Assembly: GCA_001399805.1 (NCBI GenBank)
Contig: LIHJ01000003.1
Span: 1-29,170 of the forward strand
DNA from: Candidatus Bathyarchaeota archaeon BA1
GTDB taxonomy: Archaea > Thermoproteota > Bathyarchaeia > Bathyarchaeales > Bathyarchaeaceae
DNA: 29,170 nt
Reading direction: 5' to 3'
Both the position numbers and the translations under genes were made by a program. This document shows positions 1 through 7,803 of the stretch, in pieces (the first letter of the stretch is position 1; the number at the start of each line of letters is the position of its first letter). Below the pieces are notes generated by a model, which made no database searches, had not been told where the DNA came from, and worked only from the letters and a program-made list of their open reading frames with translations.

Positions 1-367
1 CATTGATATTGCTTAAAAATAAGAATGGGGAAAGCAAAATGATCAAAACCAGAATTGTGGAAAAAAATGAAAATAACCCACTCATCAAGACCTCCCTTTG
101 AGAATGGATTCTGGTTTTTACCCCATGCTCCTCTACTTCATGGATTTGAACGCCCCTCTTTGTTGACTGAGAGATGAAGAATCCGATGGAATTTCCAAAG
201 GCATCGGCCAACCCTCCAATAATGCCCGAGATTATGACCAAAATCGGGTTGGAGGTGGCTTCAGCAACCCCTATAGTTAGGCCAATAAAACAAATGATCC
301 CATCCGCTAATCCGAAGGCAATCCCTTCCATCCTATAGCCAGCTTCCTCACGTTTCTTTTCAGCCAT
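1..367 (-). CDS. VIT1/CCC1-family transporter (partial, 3' end outside window)
   Basis: An open frame runs on the minus strand from an ATG at 367 to the window edge without a stop, giving about 122 residues of an N-terminal part. It starts with a short charged stretch (MAEKKREEAGYRMEG) and a hydrophobic helix containing GLADGIICFIGL. A second small-residue helix follows (IISGIIGGLADAFGNSIG), then a charged loop and the start of a third helix. The repeated G-x-A-D-G/A pattern and helix order are typical of the VIT1/CCC1 (DUF125) family, membrane carriers of iron or manganese. The metal substrate cannot be read here. A TATA-like stretch on the minus strand at about 401-410 would place transcription start just upstream of the ATG. 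The call rests on motif recognition of a partial protein. Confidence 0.72.
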   Translation of the reverse strand, partial: MAEKKREEAGYRMEGIAFGLADGIICFIGLTIGVAEATSNPILVIISGIIGGLADAFGNSIGFFISQSTKRGVQIHEVEEHGVKTRIHSQREVLMSGLFSFFSTILVLIILLSPFLFLSNIN

Positions 368-579
368 CACACGCTCTTTATTTTGCTCTCCCGGCCTCGC
401 TTATATTTCAATCGGTTGACGCATCACAATTACACTTAAAAGGATTATTCTCATCACTTAACGTGATTAGGCGCTAACTGATGGAACTATTTATACCTCT
501 TTCAATTCTAAAGATTATGTTAGGTTTTCAACATCCCCATGGGATGAGGGAGTATATTCATACAAGTTCATAAATGCCT
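368..579. other. Intergenic region between transporter and radical SAM gene
   Basis: About 210 bases without a convincing gene. The part nearest 400-410 carries a TATA-like sequence for the minus-strand transporter gene. The rest is AT-rich and lies downstream of the minus-strand radical SAM gene. No RNA gene or repeat was recognised. Confidence 0.5.
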
Positions 580-1518
580 TCAGGAATATGCGTTCAGATG
601 ATAAAGCTTGAGAGTTTTTCTGATTTCCATGCATAGGTGACATTTGTTGACGTACTGGTCTTCTTCAAATCGATGGCTGCGTGCTCTAAGCAGTCTCGGC
701 AGTCCTGTTGGGCCCTCTTCCACCAAGGTTCTGATTATTTGATTTCTTCGCCAATCATACTCGGTTATTATCTGGCTTAGTGGTTTGTTTTTTGCATTTC
801 CAATGATTAGGTCCCAACAAATATGGACTGAGCCTGAAGGTTCAATGCATACGACTCCTGGGTTTGTTAGGGTATTTTCTATCACCGGATCCCCCTCACA
901 TGAACCATATAGTGGGGTTGGTTGAAAATATCGACGTAGATTTTGTGTCGCTCGTCCGACTGGCACGATTTTGACTTCACCGTAATCCAGTCCTATGGGC
1001 TGTAGCGTTTCCAGGATCTGTTTAGTTTTCTTGTCGAACTCATTAGTAGCGTTTATGGACTCGATGACTGCAACATTCCATGACACATCCTCTATGCCTG
1101 CCTCTAGCAAGGCCAATGCAGCATTTCTCGGATACTCGAGCGGGATATATTGAAGATGAAAAACGTCCACGCTTATGCTTGCGCTGTTAAGTCCTGCCAC
1201 TTTCAGTTTTTTTGCTAGCTTTTCAGCTATTGCCTTATTTTTGCCCCAAACCCCATTTGTTATCATCTCGATCTTTGGAATCTGCAGCTGATGGGCTTTT
1301 TTGATGAGGGCTATTGCGCGTTTTGAATAAAGCATTGGCTCCCCGCCGAATATCATGAATGACTCTATGTTTGAGACAGCCGTTGCCTCGGTTAAGTAAT
1401 CATACGCATCTTTGACCTCCATGACGTCGTTTCTTAATGGGGAAGCATCGGCTTGACAGTGAATGCACTGGGAATTGCATTTTGTGGTGAGCGTGAGCTC
1501 AAGACGCTTTAGGTTCAT
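580..1518 (-). CDS. Radical SAM protein of unknown substrate
   Basis: The 312-residue protein begins directly with the radical SAM core. The cluster motif CNSQCIHC (C14-x3-C18-x2-C21) holds the S-adenosylmethionine-binding 4Fe-4S cluster, and FGGEP near residue 58 is the SAM-binding GGE motif. Extra cysteines follow in the C-terminal half, including a C-x2-C pair at 293-296. They suggest a reduced SPASM/Twitch-like auxiliary cluster region, as in peptide-modifying enzymes, but the full cysteine set is not clear. The gene stands alone with no obvious peptide substrate beside it. A TATA-like box at 1541-1550 lies about 22-30 bases before the ATG, so the mRNA is probably leaderless. The family is secure; the reaction is unknown. 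Confidence 0.8.
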   Translation of the reverse strand: MNLKRLELTLTTKCNSQCIHCQADASPLRNDVMEVKDAYDYLTEATAVSNIESFMIFGGEPMLYSKRAIALIKKAHQLQIPKIEMITNGVWGKNKAIAEKLAKKLKVAGLNSASISVDVFHLQYIPLEYPRNAALALLEAGIEDVSWNVAVIESINATNEFDKKTKQILETLQPIGLDYGEVKIVPVGRATQNLRRYFQPTPLYGSCEGDPVIENTLTNPGVVCIEPSGSVHICWDLIIGNAKNKPLSQIITEYDWRRNQIIRTLVEEGPTGLPRLLRARSHRFEEDQYVNKCHLCMEIRKTLKLYHLNAYS

Positions 1519-1540
1519 CCTGGTTTATATGAGTAAAGCG

Positions 1541-1550
1541 TATAAAAAAT
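1541..1550 (-). promoter_or_regulatory. TATA box of the radical SAM gene
   Basis: The minus strand reads ATTTTTTATA here, followed 22-30 bases later by the ATG at 1518. Spacing fits an archaeal promoter giving a leaderless transcript and supports that start. Confidence 0.45.
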
Positions 1551-1801
1551 ATGTCGTTTTCGGTGAAGTGGTGGTAACTAAAACCGTTTCACATCAAATT
1601 AATGCTTTGTCAGCTTCCTGAGCTATACATGTCTTTCTGTAAACATCTCCTAACGATGTGGAGACTGTGCATTTGTCCTACCGCAACTTCCTTTTTTATG
1701 GAATATTTTGGCGTTGGCGGCAGAGTGGTTCAGTCGATATCTTGAGGGACATATCAAAGTCTTATATCAACCCTGTAGAGTTTCATGGTTAGAGGATTCA
1801 T

Positions 1802-1987
1802 ATGTATGAGTTTAATGTGGTCATTACTGAGGATGAGACTGGTCGGTATGTGGCTTTTGTGCCCGCATTGCCTGATTGTCATACTCAGGGAGATACACTT
1901 AGCGAGCTTATAACTGTATGAAGAGGTTGTCGAACTTTATTAGAGACCCTAACAAAAGAGAAGAAGGAGGATTATATTGCCAGATAA
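1802..1987 (+). pseudogene. HicB-type antitoxin relic with in-frame stop
   Basis: From the ATG at 1802 the translation is a clear HicB/UPF0150 N-terminus (YEFNVVITEDETGRYVAFVP, then ALPDCHTQGDTLSEL). It stops at a TGA at 1919-1921 after 39 residues. Continuing in the same frame gives a further 21 codons (LLETLTKEKKEDY) resembling the helical tail of HicB, ending at 1987. The central part of the usual family sequence is short, so a deletion plus the stop has probably inactivated it. A TATA-like box (CTTATATC, about 1761-1768) precedes the ATG. HicB normally neutralises the HicA RNase; no hicA was found nearby, so this looks like a leftover of a toxin-antitoxin locus. Confidence 0.6.
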
Positions 1988-2093
1988 GCCTGAAGAGAAA
2001 CTTGCAGAACTGACAAAGGGCGTTGAATTTAGTAGAAAGGCACGCAGAAAAACGTCTAAATTTCTAATTTCTCAAGCCAAACACCGAGTATAA
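1977..2093 (+). CDS. Possible 38-residue basic peptide
   Basis: A TTG at 1977 follows a strong Shine-Dalgarno-like GGAGG (about 1966-1970) and opens a 38-codon frame rich in Lys, Arg and Glu, ending with TAA at 2093. It overlaps the end of the HicB relic by 11 bases in another frame. No family is recognised. It may be the start of a lost partner gene or chance. Confidence 0.25.
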   Translation: MPDKPEEKLAELTKGVEFSRKARRKTSKFLISQAKHRV

Positions 2094-2150
2094 CGGTTTC
2101 TCCTCCTTAATGTCTTTTAACACAGCGTCGTCCATGCCCTTGAACCTAAT

Positions 2151-2540
2151 TTATAGCCAAATGGTATTTACTTCTTCCAGTTTCTTTAGGGCTTCGTCCT
2201 TTGTTATGAGGGCGTTTGCCTTCACAACTTTGGTTGTTGAAACTATTATTTTGTCGTGAATCTCTCTGGCTTTGGTATGCCTAAAAAGGTCTAGCACCTG
2301 CTCGTTAAAGGGATAGCACCTGAACGTTGCTACACTTGACATGGCGTTCTTAAGCTTAGTCCAATATTTAGACCATCCTTTCCTCTCGAAAAGGTAGTAG
2401 AGCTCAGCTGCAACGATAGTGGGCAGGTAAATATTTGCCTCTCCGTTTTCAGCCTGCCTAAACACTTCGTCTGCCCTACGGGGAAGCTTGTTTAGGAGAA
2501 AGTAGAGAAAGGCTACAGCGTCTGACACGTGTATCTTCAT
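2151..2540 (-). CDS. PIN-domain toxin (VapC-type RNase)
   Basis: The 129-residue protein is a single PIN domain, a Mg2+-dependent RNase fold that in VapC toxins cleaves tRNA or rRNA. The acidic metal ligands are visible: D7 in VSDAVAFLYF, E46 in AAELYYL, D96 in EIHDKII and D115 in ITKDEAL. Length is normal for VapC. The ATG overlaps the stop of the upstream AbrB-type antitoxin by four bases (2537-2540), the usual translational coupling of VapBC pairs. The N-terminal aspartate is preceded by MKIHVS rather than the common hydrophobic strand plus DTN, a mild deviation. The RNA target is unknown. Confidence 0.85.
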   Translation of the reverse strand: MKIHVSDAVAFLYFLLNKLPRRADEVFRQAENGEANIYLPTIVAAELYYLFERKGWSKYWTKLKNAMSSVATFRCYPFNEQVLDLFRHTKAREIHDKIIVSTTKVVKANALITKDEALKKLEEVNTIWL

Positions 2541-2779
2541 TCAACCACTTTCGTGAGGCTTCTCTTTGCCTCAGCCAGAATGGCTTCACATTCCAGCGGG
2601 TCAACCTTAAGCTCTGTGAGTAAGCCCCTCAATCCTAAAGCCTTTTCCACAAGCTTTATCAAAACACCCTCCTCCACGGGAACAAACAGTATTTCTGTGC
2701 CTTCGTTTAAGTGGTAGGACTTCCTGATTGTCTTAGGGATAACCACCCGACCCTTGGCGCTGACCTTAACCCTGAACAA
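2537..2779 (-). CDS. AbrB/SpoVT-type antitoxin (VapB)
   Basis: An 80-residue protein with an N-terminal swapped-hairpin AbrB DNA-binding domain: VKVSAKGRVVIPKTIRK, then a variable hydrophobic stretch. The C-terminal half should wrap the PIN toxin encoded immediately downstream with a four-base overlap. Antitoxins of this type repress their own operon, usually with the toxin as co-repressor. A near-palindrome at 2790-2808, just upstream of the start, is a candidate operator. The pair is intact, unlike the HicB and PaREP1-like relics on either side. Confidence 0.85.
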   Translation of the reverse strand: MFRVKVSAKGRVVIPKTIRKSYHLNEGTEILFVPVEEGVLIKLVEKALGLRGLLTELKVDPLECEAILAEAKRSLTKVVE

Positions 2780-2789
2780 TTCTCGGACG

Positions 2790-2808
2790 GGGGATTCCGC
2801 AATTCCCC
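2790..2808. promoter_or_regulatory. Candidate operator palindrome upstream of the AbrB/PIN operon
   Basis: GGGGATTCCGCAATTCCCC is an imperfect inverted repeat 11 bases from the antitoxin ATG. Just upstream are two short direct repeats on the minus strand (TGTAGG and TGTAGA about 10 bases apart). Position and symmetry fit autoregulation by the AbrB-type protein; this is inference. Confidence 0.35.
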
Positions 2809-2850
2809 AATTTATCTACATTTTCCTACATTTAAGTCTTACCAACCCAC

Positions 2851-3002
2851 ATGAAACAAACAAGCCCGACACTAGCGGACGACCTTAAGGACCCAGAAAT
2901 AATTAAACTGTTTTCCATAGCCAACGCCCTCCATCAAACCTCTATGAAGCAGGATCCTTAGGCGAAGTAAAAAGAAACGCGGAAGCTATGAAAATTAAGT
3001 AG
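2851..3002 (+). pseudogene. Frameshifted PaREP1/HEPN-like fragment
   Basis: The ATG at 2851 opens a frame (LADDLKDPEIIKLFSIANAL, then HQ) that runs into unrelated residues and a stop at about 2960. After a one-base shift at about 2940 it continues naturally as NLYEAGSLGEVKRNAEAMKI to a TAG at 3000-3002. The joined sequence resembles the C-terminal helices of archaeal PaREP1-type HEPN proteins, which often partner toxin-antitoxin or nucleotidyltransferase genes. The apparent defect is a single missing base in an A-run, so a sequencing error cannot be excluded. The N-terminal half is absent in either case. Confidence 0.45.
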
Positions 3003-3203
3003 CAAGACCTGTCTGGATGTATGCATGCCTTAAGGTTTTCGAGGCGTATCTTAACCCCGAACTCACGCACTACTATGTCAAGGTTTTTAGCACCCTTCAC
3101 GCATTTTGAAATGCTCTCCTACGTAAAGAAGCAGTAAAGATTATTCATTCAGAATCAATCTGCGTCGTCGTCTTTGTGCTTATAAAGGATCGCACATACC
3201 CTG
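3003..3203. other. Gene-poor stretch with unidentified coding fragments
   Basis: On the plus strand about 35 codons from 3001 to 3109 read like protein (MYACLKVFEAYLNPELTHYY) but lack a start and match no family I know. The remaining 90 bases up to the end of tldE show nothing. This looks like gene wreckage continuous with the PaREP1-like relic. Confidence 0.3.
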
Positions 3204-4580
3204 CTATCCTGACACTGTTAGGTCCTCAATGATTAAACTAGGAATTTTACCTACGCTGGTGATTTTGGGGTCAGAGCCAACTTTCGTTATGTTTTGCAAT
3301 GAGTGGAAAAAGTTTCCAGCGATTGTTATGGGCTCTAATGGATGTTCGATGCCCCCACTCTTTATTATGAATGCATTAGGAGCTACTACGCTGAACTCTC
3401 CGGTGGTTGCGTTTGCGTGAAGCACCCCCATGACAAAGCCGGTTATTAACACGCCTTCATCGACTTCGGCGATTAATCCGTTCAGGTCTTTCTCTCCAGG
3501 CTTAACGACCAGATTTGTGGTAAATACATTTGGTGTGGCTAGGAATGGCTCGGGCCATGGTCTGCCTGCGTTTCCTGTGCTTTGTCTGTTTTCTTGAATA
3601 GCCGAGTAACTGTCGTAGATGTAGCCTTTCAGAACGCCTTTTTCGATCAGAGTGGTGCCTTGAGAAGGAACGCCTTCCGTATCCGTTTTAAAAGTCAACA
3701 ATCCCTCTGGCAACTGTCCATCGTCAATAAGAGTCATTGCGCTGCTTGCAACTTTTTCATTGAGCTTTCCCTTGAAGAAGCTTTTTCCTTCCTGCACATT
3801 TCTGGCGCTCGCTGCTGCGTTCAGCATGTGCTTTATTAGTCCACTTATGGCTATGTTCTCCCAAATGGTGGTGGTTCTAAAAGATTTGCCCAATGGCTTT
3901 GCCTTTAGCATCTTCAGGGCCCGTTCTGCGGCCTTTGAGGCAACACCAGTAAAGTCCACGAGTTTTCTTGAATCAATGGATTCTGAGCCAGTTTTCTGCT
4001 TTCCTTGTTCAACGGCGGTTAGGTAGACGCCCCCTCTCATAAGCGCCCCTTTCGAATAGGTGTTTACTCCTCTTGAGTTGGCCACCGCAAATGCTCCTTT
4101 CTGCACAACCACGCCGCCATATACCGATTTTATGCGTTTGTCATATTCAAATGCTGAATTCGAAAGTGCCTCCACCTCTTTTAGCGCGTCTGCGTCAGAG
4201 AACTCAAGAACATTGTTGTCTATTATGCCATCCCTTGAAGGAATTGAAATCGGATCTGCGAGATGGCTGAACTTTGGGTCCAAGGGTCGAATCTTTGCCA
4301 CATCTATGGCTTCTTGTATCGTGCGGTTGACCAGTGCTTCATCCATTCCGCTTATGGCCGCGAACCCCACTTTTCCATCAACCACAACCCGTATTCCTAT
4401 GCCAAGTGATGCTCCTTGTCTTGCCTCAATAATGCCTGTTCTTATGGCAATGGATAGCGTGTCAACGTTTGAGATGAAAACCTCAGATTCCTCAGCTCCT
4501 TTTGCTTTTGCCCTCTTGACGCCAGAGTCCGCAAGTGAGGGCATTTCCTCTGCAAGTCTATCTAAGTCAATCGTCATCAT
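3204..4580 (-). CDS. pmbA: TldE/PmbA-family protease-complex subunit
   Basis: The 458-residue protein is the TldE (PmbA) partner of TldD. In the family the two form a heterodimeric metalloprotease that degrades unfolded or modified peptides, for example in microcin maturation; TldE itself lacks the zinc-binding HExxxH motif, and none is seen here. The family's N-terminal alpha/beta region and C-terminal barrel features are present (GKSFRTTTIWENIAISGL, then later VMGVLHANATTGEFSVVAPN). The ATG at 4580 overlaps the tldD stop by four bases and is preceded within tldD by GGAGGTGAG, an unusually good ribosome-binding site, so the two are translationally coupled. The length is normal. Confidence 0.88.
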   Translation of the reverse strand: MMTIDLDRLAEEMPSLADSGVKRAKAKGAEESEVFISNVDTLSIAIRTGIIEARQGASLGIGIRVVVDGKVGFAAISGMDEALVNRTIQEAIDVAKIRPLDPKFSHLADPISIPSRDGIIDNNVLEFSDADALKEVEALSNSAFEYDKRIKSVYGGVVVQKGAFAVANSRGVNTYSKGALMRGGVYLTAVEQGKQKTGSESIDSRKLVDFTGVASKAAERALKMLKAKPLGKSFRTTTIWENIAISGLIKHMLNAAASARNVQEGKSFFKGKLNEKVASSAMTLIDDGQLPEGLLTFKTDTEGVPSQGTTLIEKGVLKGYIYDSYSAIQENRQSTGNAGRPWPEPFLATPNVFTTNLVVKPGEKDLNGLIAEVDEGVLITGFVMGVLHANATTGEFSVVAPNAFIIKSGGIEHPLEPITIAGNFFHSLQNITKVGSDPKITSVGKIPSLIIEDLTVSG

Positions 4581-5995
4581 TTCTCACCTCCGAATTGAAC
4601 TTCGCGAACCAGCAAGTGCGGGCCTCCAAAACCCACAGGCAAAGGATATTGCTCGCCTTTTCCACATCCCCCAAAATAACTGCTCAAAAGGAAAAGTTCC
4701 TTGGTTGCACCTTCTATGTTTTTGAGAAAGTCGAGTATCGAGCCTGTAAGTGTAACCTCACGTAGGGGATGCTTTCTCTCTCCCTTTTCGATGTAGTATC
4801 CTCTGGAGGCTTTGAACATGAAGGTGCCATCCATGTTTGCTTGTCCTCCTGCGGTGCCTATGGCGTATATGCCTGTGTCGAGGAGCTCCATGGCTTCTCC
4901 CAAGGTGAGGTCACCTGGAGAAAAGTAGGTGTTTTTCATTCTCACTATGGGTGGGAAGTTGCAGTTCACGGCTCTGGCATTCCCCGTAAGGACCCCTTTC
5001 ATGGCTGTTGCCGTGTCTCTGCTATTTAGATATCCAACTAATTTGCCTCTTTCAACCACCGTTGCTTTGGTTGTTTTCATTCCTTCATCATCAAATGGTA
5101 ACCAGAAACCATAGTATCGGCCCATATCTGGGGTACCTTCGTCGATTATTGTTGCATGCTCTGACCCCAGTTGTTGACCTATTTTCCCAGCAAGGGGAGA
5201 CATACCTGAAACCACGAAGTCGCTCTCCGTCAGATGGCCGAAACTCTCGTGGGCGAGCACTCCAACCAATCGGTTTTCGCATAGAGCACGGTGTTTTCCC
5301 GGCGGTGCAGGTTTTGCTTCCAATTTTTCTGCAGCCCATTTTCCAGCGTTTTCACCTATCTTTTCGGGTGAATATTCGCTGGTTTCAAATAGTTCGAGTC
5401 CGCAGCTTCCCCCCATGCCATCTCTTCCATCGACTAAGAGGTCTCCAAGTTTTGAGACAACTTGAATCCTCAGGTCGACCACTAGAGGCGACCAAGAGAT
5501 TTGAGTCCCTTCGCTGTTTGTGAAGTACTTTTCGCCGGAGAGCTCACCATACCTGCACGTTATTGAAGATACGTTTTTCCCATGCTCCTTTGCGGCTTTA
5601 ACAGTTCTGAGAGCCATGTCTTTCTTAAATGAAAGCGAAAAGTCTTGTGGGTGTTTCTTAACGGCTAGTTTCAGCCCCTTTTCCTCATAGGATTTGGCTT
5701 GTCCGGGGTCTCTCTTGATTTTTGCTGTCATCGATGAGGCTTTAGCTATGTTGAAGGCTCTTTCTGTTGCTTCTTCTACAGCCTTTTTCGATAACTTTGT
5801 TGCGAAGGAATACCCAGATGCCCCCTTATAATATACGTTGACGCCGATTCCAACTCGACGCATGGTCTTCACATCTCTTACTTCTTCCATCTCTGTTTGG
5901 ATTTCCCTGATCGAAAAGTCGTCATATCGCGCCTCTACAAATCCGACCCCTAACTTCTCTCCCTTCCTTATAGCGCGCTGTAAAAGATCAAACAA
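4577..5995 (-). CDS. tldD: TldD-family zinc metalloprotease
   Basis: The 472-residue protein carries the catalytic motif H249-E-S-F-G-H254 followed by LTESD, the HExxxH zinc site of TldD. Near the C-terminus GGCGKG supplies the cysteine that serves as a zinc ligand in known TldD structures. It is expected to form the active subunit with the downstream TldE/PmbA and to cleave unfolded or modified peptides in the cytoplasm. No in-frame ATG is suitable. The TTG at 5993-5995 has GGTGG upstream, and an in-frame TGA lies a few codons further up, which fixes the start. The gene is divergent from asnS, and a TATA-like box on the minus strand near 6050-6060 suits tldD. Confidence 0.9.
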   Translation of the reverse strand: MFDLLQRAIRKGEKLGVGFVEARYDDFSIREIQTEMEEVRDVKTMRRVGIGVNVYYKGASGYSFATKLSKKAVEEATERAFNIAKASSMTAKIKRDPGQAKSYEEKGLKLAVKKHPQDFSLSFKKDMALRTVKAAKEHGKNVSSITCRYGELSGEKYFTNSEGTQISWSPLVVDLRIQVVSKLGDLLVDGRDGMGGSCGLELFETSEYSPEKIGENAGKWAAEKLEAKPAPPGKHRALCENRLVGVLAHESFGHLTESDFVVSGMSPLAGKIGQQLGSEHATIIDEGTPDMGRYYGFWLPFDDEGMKTTKATVVERGKLVGYLNSRDTATAMKGVLTGNARAVNCNFPPIVRMKNTYFSPGDLTLGEAMELLDTGIYAIGTAGGQANMDGTFMFKASRGYYIEKGERKHPLREVTLTGSILDFLKNIEGATKELFLLSSYFGGCGKGEQYPLPVGFGGPHLLVREVQFGGEK

Positions 5996-6039
5996 ATTTT
6001 CACCACCCTTTCAGCCCACCCTCTTAGGTAACCGTTTGA

Positions 6040-6085
6040 TATTAGGTTTGATTATTTAAGTGTGCATAAGTAAGTATTTAGGTTT
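6040..6085. promoter_or_regulatory. Divergent promoter region of tldD and asnS
   Basis: This AT-rich stretch has TATA-like sequences for both directions: TTAAATAA on the minus strand near 6050-6058, and GTATTTAG on the plus strand near 6072-6079. The spacing gives tldD and asnS short leaders of roughly 30-50 bases. No operator symmetry was recognised. Confidence 0.35.
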
Positions 6086-6145
6086 GAGTGCTAAAAGGTT
6101 TAGAGGAAACCATGGGGACCATCTTGACCGTTTTTGGAGGCTGGG

Positions 6146-7450
6146 ATGGTGGAGGACTGTACGGAAGTTTCCAGGATACTGGCGGGGGAGGGAGGTAAAC
6201 GGTCCATCCGCGGGTGGCTCTATAACAAGAGATCTAGCGGTGGCATCCTCTTCCTCATAGTGAGGGACGGCACAGGGATGATTCAGTGCGTTCTGAAGAA
6301 GGATACGCTAGACCCGGAAGCCTACGAGAGGATAAATAAGTTGCCAATCGAGTCGGTTGTGAAGATTGCAGGCATGGTGAGAGAGGACCCTCGTGCTCCG
6401 GGGAGCTACGAGCTCTTGGTGGAGGATATTGAGGTTGTTCACGAGGCGGCTGGAGGCTTCCCCATAGCCAAGAAGTATCATAGTCCAGACTTCCTGCTCG
6501 CCCATCGTCATCTATGGATCAGAAGCAAAAAAATGCAGACCATCCTCCGGGTTAGAACAAAATTGCTTAAAGTTGCAAGGGGATGGCTGGAAGAACAAGG
6601 CTACACAGAAGTGCACGTCCCGATTCTCACGGCTGCCGCTTGCGAAGGGGGATCAACCCTTTTCCCGGTTGATTATTTCGGTAAGAACGTCTACTTGACA
6701 CAGAGTTGGCAATTGTACGCTGAGGCGGTTATCGCCAGCTTAGGGAAAATCTATACGGTAGCTCCCTCCTTCAGGGCTGAGAAGTCTAGGACGAGGAGGC
6801 ACTTGACGGAGTATTGGCATCTGGAGGTGGAAGCGCCGTTCTGCGACCTAGAGGGGATAATGAAGGTTCAGGAGGAGCTGATCACCCACATTTGCCACAC
6901 ATTAGCCAAGGAAGCATATGACGAATTGACAACGCTTGGTAGGAATCCAAAGGACCTGCTCAGCACTCAGCCTCCATTCAAAAAGATAACCTATGATGAG
7001 GTTATACAGACCCTTCAGAAAAACGGGATGGGGATGATGTGGGGAGACGACCTGGGCTGGGAACAGGAAAAAGTTTTGGCGATGAGGTTTGACCAACCCT
7101 TCTTTGTTACGCATTTTCCAAAGGGTGTTAAGGCGTTTTACCACATGCCGGACCCGAAGAGGCCCCGAGTAACCTTATCGGCCGACCTATTAGCGCCTGA
7201 GGGATACGGCGAGATCATTGGTGGAGGTCAAAGAATACATGACCTCGATGAACTGTTAGCAAGGATAAGGGAGGAGGGACTGAATCCTGAGGACTATCAA
7301 TGGTACATAGACTTAAGAAGGTATGGCTCCGTGCCCCATGCTGGCTTCGGCCTAGGCATTGAGAGGATGGTCATGTGGGTCTGCAAACTAAAGCACATAA
7401 GGGACGCCATAGCATTTCCACGACTTGTACGCAGAAGGGTCTATCCATAG
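6146..7450 (+). CDS. asnS: Asparaginyl-tRNA synthetase, archaeal type
   Basis: A class IIb aminoacyl-tRNA synthetase of about 434 residues. An N-terminal OB-fold anticodon-binding domain (RGWLYNKRSSGGILFLIVRD) leads into the catalytic domain. Motif 2 reads FRAEKSRTRRHLTEYWHLE; EYWHLE is the asparaginyl form, whereas aspartyl enzymes have EFTSID-like residues here. Motif 3 is GFGLGIERMVMWV. The enzyme would charge tRNA-Asn directly. A longer frame begins with TTG at 6134, but ATG at 6146 has GGAGG five bases upstream and is preferred. The stop TAG is also the first three bases of a five-base repeat bordering the repeat element that follows. Confidence 0.88.
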   Translation: MVEDCTEVSRILAGEGGKRSIRGWLYNKRSSGGILFLIVRDGTGMIQCVLKKDTLDPEAYERINKLPIESVVKIAGMVREDPRAPGSYELLVEDIEVVHEAAGGFPIAKKYHSPDFLLAHRHLWIRSKKMQTILRVRTKLLKVARGWLEEQGYTEVHVPILTAAACEGGSTLFPVDYFGKNVYLTQSWQLYAEAVIASLGKIYTVAPSFRAEKSRTRRHLTEYWHLEVEAPFCDLEGIMKVQEELITHICHTLAKEAYDELTTLGRNPKDLLSTQPPFKKITYDEVIQTLQKNGMGMMWGDDLGWEQEKVLAMRFDQPFFVTHFPKGVKAFYHMPDPKRPRVTLSADLLAPEGYGEIIGGGQRIHDLDELLARIREEGLNPEDYQWYIDLRRYGSVPHAGFGLGIERMVMWVCKLKHIRDAIAFPRLVRRRVYP

Positions 7451-7452
7451 AC

Positions 7453-7736
7453 GGTTTCTGCTAACCCTTATGGATTTAAAGTTTAAATATGATTTTAACG
7501 CATCCTTTCTCCGCCGATATGCAGCTGTGAAGAAAAGCTGAATGGCTCGTGAACTTCGGGTGAAAAGCGTGGATAAATGACATCTGAAGGGATTCGCAGA
7601 GGAGTCCACACGTGAAGATGAATGGGTATGGTTCGCCCATAATAGCCCTCAAATGTAGCTGTGAACCGACCCTCAAACAAGGCGGGTAGCAAAAGATGGG
7701 AAGGTGGCTCAAGTACTAAGAGTTATCAGAACCCCC
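7453..7736 (+). repeat. Inverted-repeat-bounded element, copy A
   Basis: A 284-base element related to 15230-15479. Its ends are an imperfect inverted repeat: GGTTTCTGCTAACCC at 7453 and GAGTTATCAGAACC at 7720-7733. The pentamer TAGAC abuts both sides (7448-7452 and 7737-7741) if three extra Cs are counted as part of the right end, suggesting a target-site duplication that includes the asnS stop codon. Inside are an archaeal promoter (AAAGTTTAAATA, about 7479-7490), a roughly 38-base insertion absent from copy B (about 7500-7537), and a 76-base stretch (7573-7648) identical to copy B. No open frame is conserved between copies. A miniature transposable element and a non-coding RNA gene are both possible, and not exclusive. 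Confidence 0.75.
7510..7733 (+). ncRNA. Candidate structured RNA from copy A
   Basis: The promoter-like AAAGTTTAAATA would start a transcript at about 7510. Within the core shared with copy B the RNA can fold into a GGAUUC/GAGUCC hairpin (7590-7607, six-base loop). A second hairpin has GGG-UAUGG (7624-7631) pairing with CCAUA (7637-7641) and, past an AUAG bulge, CCC (7646-7648). A third lies near 7667-7684 (CCG... CCT... AGG... CGG). These bases are perfectly or nearly perfectly kept between copies while the surroundings differ. No Rfam family is recognised by eye; it is not RNase P, SRP or tRNA as far as I can tell. Confidence 0.45.
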
Positions 7737-7803
7737 TAGACTTTAGGCCGCCTGAAGAACCGCGCAAGTCCCCTAAGATTCTCCAGAATCGGGTGATTGG
7801 AGG

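Noticed and set aside
1711..1745. tRNA-like bases (GGCAGAGTGGTTCAGTCGA)
   Set aside because: Resembles the D-arm start of a serine/leucine tRNA, but no anticodon arm, T arm or matching acceptor strand follows.
4060..4725. Long plus-strand frame opposite tldE
   Set aside because: Antisense shadow of a well-conserved gene; composition is Ser/Pro/Ala-rich without motifs.
7476..7712. Minus-strand open frames across both repeat copies
   Set aside because: They exist in both copies but their residues diverge and shift frame, while DNA hairpins are conserved. The promoter points the other way.
7510..7733. RNase P or SRP RNA
   Set aside because: A GAGGAGTCC stretch recalls RNase P region I, but the other conserved blocks are absent and two copies are present.
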